7,644 nt of DNA from an uncultured Elusimicrobia bacterium (GTDB lineage Bacteria > RUG730), in NCBI GenBank assembly GCA_900321865.1, contig ONXP01000038.1, positions 1-7,644 on the forward strand, given 5' to 3'. Shown here in pieces: positions 6,195 to 7,644 of the stretch. Under the pieces are notes generated by a model. It did no database searches. It was given only the letters and a program-made list of their open reading frames with translations, and had not been told where the DNA came from. Both the position numbers and the translations under genes were made by a program. Positions within the stretch are counted from its first letter, which is position 1; each line of letters begins with the position of its first letter.

Positions 6195-7544
6195 TTACAT
6201 ATCTCCAGTTTCTTTTTGAAGCAAAATCATTGATTTGTTATAATCAAATATGCTTTGTATGTAATTAATAAAAATATTTTCATAAAATTTTAATAATTCA
6301 AAATCTTTATGAGAAGAATATTTTATTTTTTTATTATCTGAATCAAAAAACTCAAAAATATTTTTAAATTCTTTTTTATTGTGTTTATAATTTAGATAGA
6401 AATTTTTATTTTCTTCCAAAATATTTTTAGCCAAAATATAATTTTCATAGGCTTTAGTTATTTCTAATTTTATATTTTCTTCTATTTCTATTCTTTTTAA
6501 TTTTATATTTTTCAAATTACTTTTTTTTTGGTTATTTTTTGCTAAAAGAGTTCCACCATCTATTAATGGCCAATTTATTCCTAAACCCATAAACCAATTT
6601 TTATTTGTAGATGTAAACAAATTATCTTTATAAGTAGATGAGTAATAATCATAGATACCATTTATAGAAACAAAAGGATTTTTTTCGTTCATCGTAATAT
6701 TTAGTTCTATAAAGCTTAATTCTTCTTGTGTTTCTGATAAAATTAATTCTGGTTTTATAATCAGACCTCTAGCGATATATTCATTTAAATTTTTTTCTTT
6801 ATAATCAAATTGCTTAAAAATTCCTTTGATTTCCAAATTTGAATTTAGATCAAGTCCTATTTGTTTAAAAATTTCTAATTTTTTAAGTTTTCTATCTAAT
6901 ATTATTTTATTTAGGGTTTGTTCGATAGTGGAAAAATATAAGTTAAACTCATTTTTTTTATAAAAATCAATATTTTCGTTATTTAAGTAATAAGGCCTAA
7001 GATATTCCAAATATTTTAAATATTTTTTATAAAAATCAATTTTTTTTGATAAAAACAAATAATTTTCAAATAACATTTTGATATCAAAAATAATATTTAT
7101 TTTTATAAATTCATATTCGGCTTTTGTTTGTTTTATATTAGTTTTAGAAGATTTTTTTATATTTTTTGCAAAATTTCCTCTGTATAAAATTTGTGAAAAA
7201 TATAATCTATTAGAAAATATTTCATTATAAGTTTTATCTAGCATAAGCACATTTTCATTGTAGGAAAAAAGCATATCATATTTTGTATTAAATTTTCCAT
7301 AATTCATAATAAAATTAATTTTAGGGAATCTGTAAGATAGGGCTTCTTTGGTTTTATTTTGTATTAAAATTAAATTTTCTTCGGATATTTTTAGTTTTCT
7401 GCTATTTAAAATAGCTAATTTTATACAATCATCAAGCTCAATTTGTGAATCATTTGTATAATTTAAAAAATCTGGAAAGATAAAAGTTAAAAACGAATAA
7501 ATGAAAAAAACAAAGAAAATTATTTTTAATTTAATATTTTTCAT
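6195..7544 (-). CDS. TolC-family outer-membrane efflux protein
   Basis: This is an outer-membrane factor of the TolC/OEP family. Such proteins form trimeric barrels and periplasmic tunnels that complete tripartite efflux pumps or type I secretion systems. The first 23 or so residues (MKNIKLK then hydrophobic) form a signal peptide. The mature part shows the family's internal duplication. A first repeat starts LDDCIKLAILNSRKL (38-52) and runs to the Pro-containing turn before FIMNYG. A second covers about 255-300. Next come GLGINWPLIDGG (320-331) at the barrel entrance, a long charged helix (338-380), and a C-terminal FDYNKSMILLQKETG that matches the usual family ending. The length (449) is normal. 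It is very rich in Lys, Ile, Asn and Phe, reflecting AT pressure. No adaptor or inner-membrane pump gene is visible, so the transport partner is unknown. No clear ribosome-binding site precedes the ATG, and the start overlaps a gene on the other strand. Confidence 0.9.
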   Translation of the reverse strand: MKNIKLKIIFFVFFIYSFLTFIFPDFLNYTNDSQIELDDCIKLAILNSRKLKISEENLILIQNKTKEALSYRFPKINFIMNYGKFNTKYDMLFSYNENVLMLDKTYNEIFSNRLYFSQILYRGNFAKNIKKSSKTNIKQTKAEYEFIKINIIFDIKMLFENYLFLSKKIDFYKKYLKYLEYLRPYYLNNENIDFYKKNEFNLYFSTIEQTLNKIILDRKLKKLEIFKQIGLDLNSNLEIKGIFKQFDYKEKNLNEYIARGLIIKPELILSETQEELSFIELNITMNEKNPFVSINGIYDYYSSTYKDNLFTSTNKNWFMGLGINWPLIDGGTLLAKNNQKKSNLKNIKLKRIEIEENIKLEITKAYENYILAKNILEENKNFYLNYKHNKKEFKNIFEFFDSDNKKIKYSSHKDFELLKFYENIFINYIQSIFDYNKSMILLQKETGDM

Positions 7545-7644
7545 TGCGCTTATTGTTATAACTTTCTACGTAATTCTTAAGGATCAAAATGTACTTGGTA
7601 TATTTAATTTAATGCTTAACTCAAACAAAGCATTTATATTAATA
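7501..7644 (+). CDS. N-terminus of a probable YbhN/lysylphosphatidylglycerol-synthase-like membrane protein (partial)
   Basis: An open frame starts at ATG 7501 and stays open for 48 codons to the window edge. It encodes MKKTKKIIFNLIFF and a hydrophobic helix to about residue 26, then LKDQNVLGIFNLMLNSNKAF and the beginning of another hydrophobic stretch. This pattern (positive start, first membrane helix, a short Leu-rich helix and NSNKAF-like turn) is typical of the LPG_synthase_TM/UPF0104 family. Members include YbhN and the membrane half of MprF, which flip or modify envelope lipids. No strong ribosome-binding site precedes the ATG. Its first 44 bp overlap the start of the TolC gene on the opposite strand. 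The family call rests only on the N-terminus. Confidence 0.65.
   Translation, partial: MKKTKKIIFNLIFFIALIVITFYVILKDQNVLGIFNLMLNSNKAFILI

Noticed and set aside
5893-6219. Plus-strand open frame of 108 codons across the patatin gene start
   Set aside because: It is antisense to the GGGGARG and GTSIG motifs of the patatin protein; its proline run is just the complement of the glycine codons.
1-7644. CRISPR array, tRNA, rRNA or insertion sequence
   Set aside because: No spaced direct repeats, no cloverleaf-like sequence, no transposase motif and no terminal inverted repeats were seen; the only repeats are low-complexity A/T tracts.

Overview
This is an AT-rich window, visibly richer in A and T toward the right end. 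It looks like part of the genome of a Gram-negative-type, probably host-associated bacterium that is losing genes. The Gram-negative-type envelope is inferred from a TolC-family outer-membrane efflux protein and an exported patatin-like hydrolase. Gene decay is inferred from about 1.5 kb of frameshifted coding remnants (3088-4589) between two tightly packed, intact gene clusters. Standard stop codons are used: TAA, TAG and TGA all end intact genes, and Trp is TGG. Taxonomy cannot be fixed from the sequence alone. An insect-gut or protist symbiont lineage, or a Fusobacteria-, Elusimicrobia- or spirochaete-like organism, would fit, but this is inference.

Left block (+ strand, 2-3073). The C-terminal tail of a zinc-ribbon protein is followed by typA/bipA (ribosome-associated GTPase), hisF and hisI (histidine biosynthesis). 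Spacing is 10 bp, 4 bp and then an 11-bp overlap, so typA-hisF-hisI looks like one transcription unit. All three genes keep their catalytic motifs.

Middle block (+ strand, 3088-4589). Two decayed genes lie here. The first (3088-3817) is a C5-cytosine DNA methyltransferase whose motifs (FAGIGG, GFPCQ, ENV, QNRERLYIV, WRRxYVREN) survive in order but in shifting reading frames. They are separated by at least six apparent single-nucleotide indels, and the C-terminal part is missing. The second (about 3818-4589) is a broken multi-membrane-segment protein whose best match, by eye, is the N-terminal membrane domain of FtsK/SpoIIIE. No motor domain follows it. A hairpin with a T-run at the end of this block may terminate transcription.

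Right block (- strand, 7544 to 4601). In order of transcription, this is a TolC-family outer-membrane protein, a patatin-like phospholipase with a signal peptide, and a standalone CoaB (phosphopantothenate-cysteine ligase without its usual CoaC partner domain). Spacing is 6 bp and then a 23-bp overlap, so this is probably an operon. At the right edge, a + strand gene resembling the YbhN/lysylphosphatidylglycerol-synthase membrane family starts at 7501 and runs off the window. Its first 44 bp overlap the start of the TolC gene head to head.

I saw no convincing new system. The most notable points are the reconstructable methyltransferase pseudogene, the apparent FtsK-like remnant, the standalone CoaB, and the head-to-head overlap of two gene starts.
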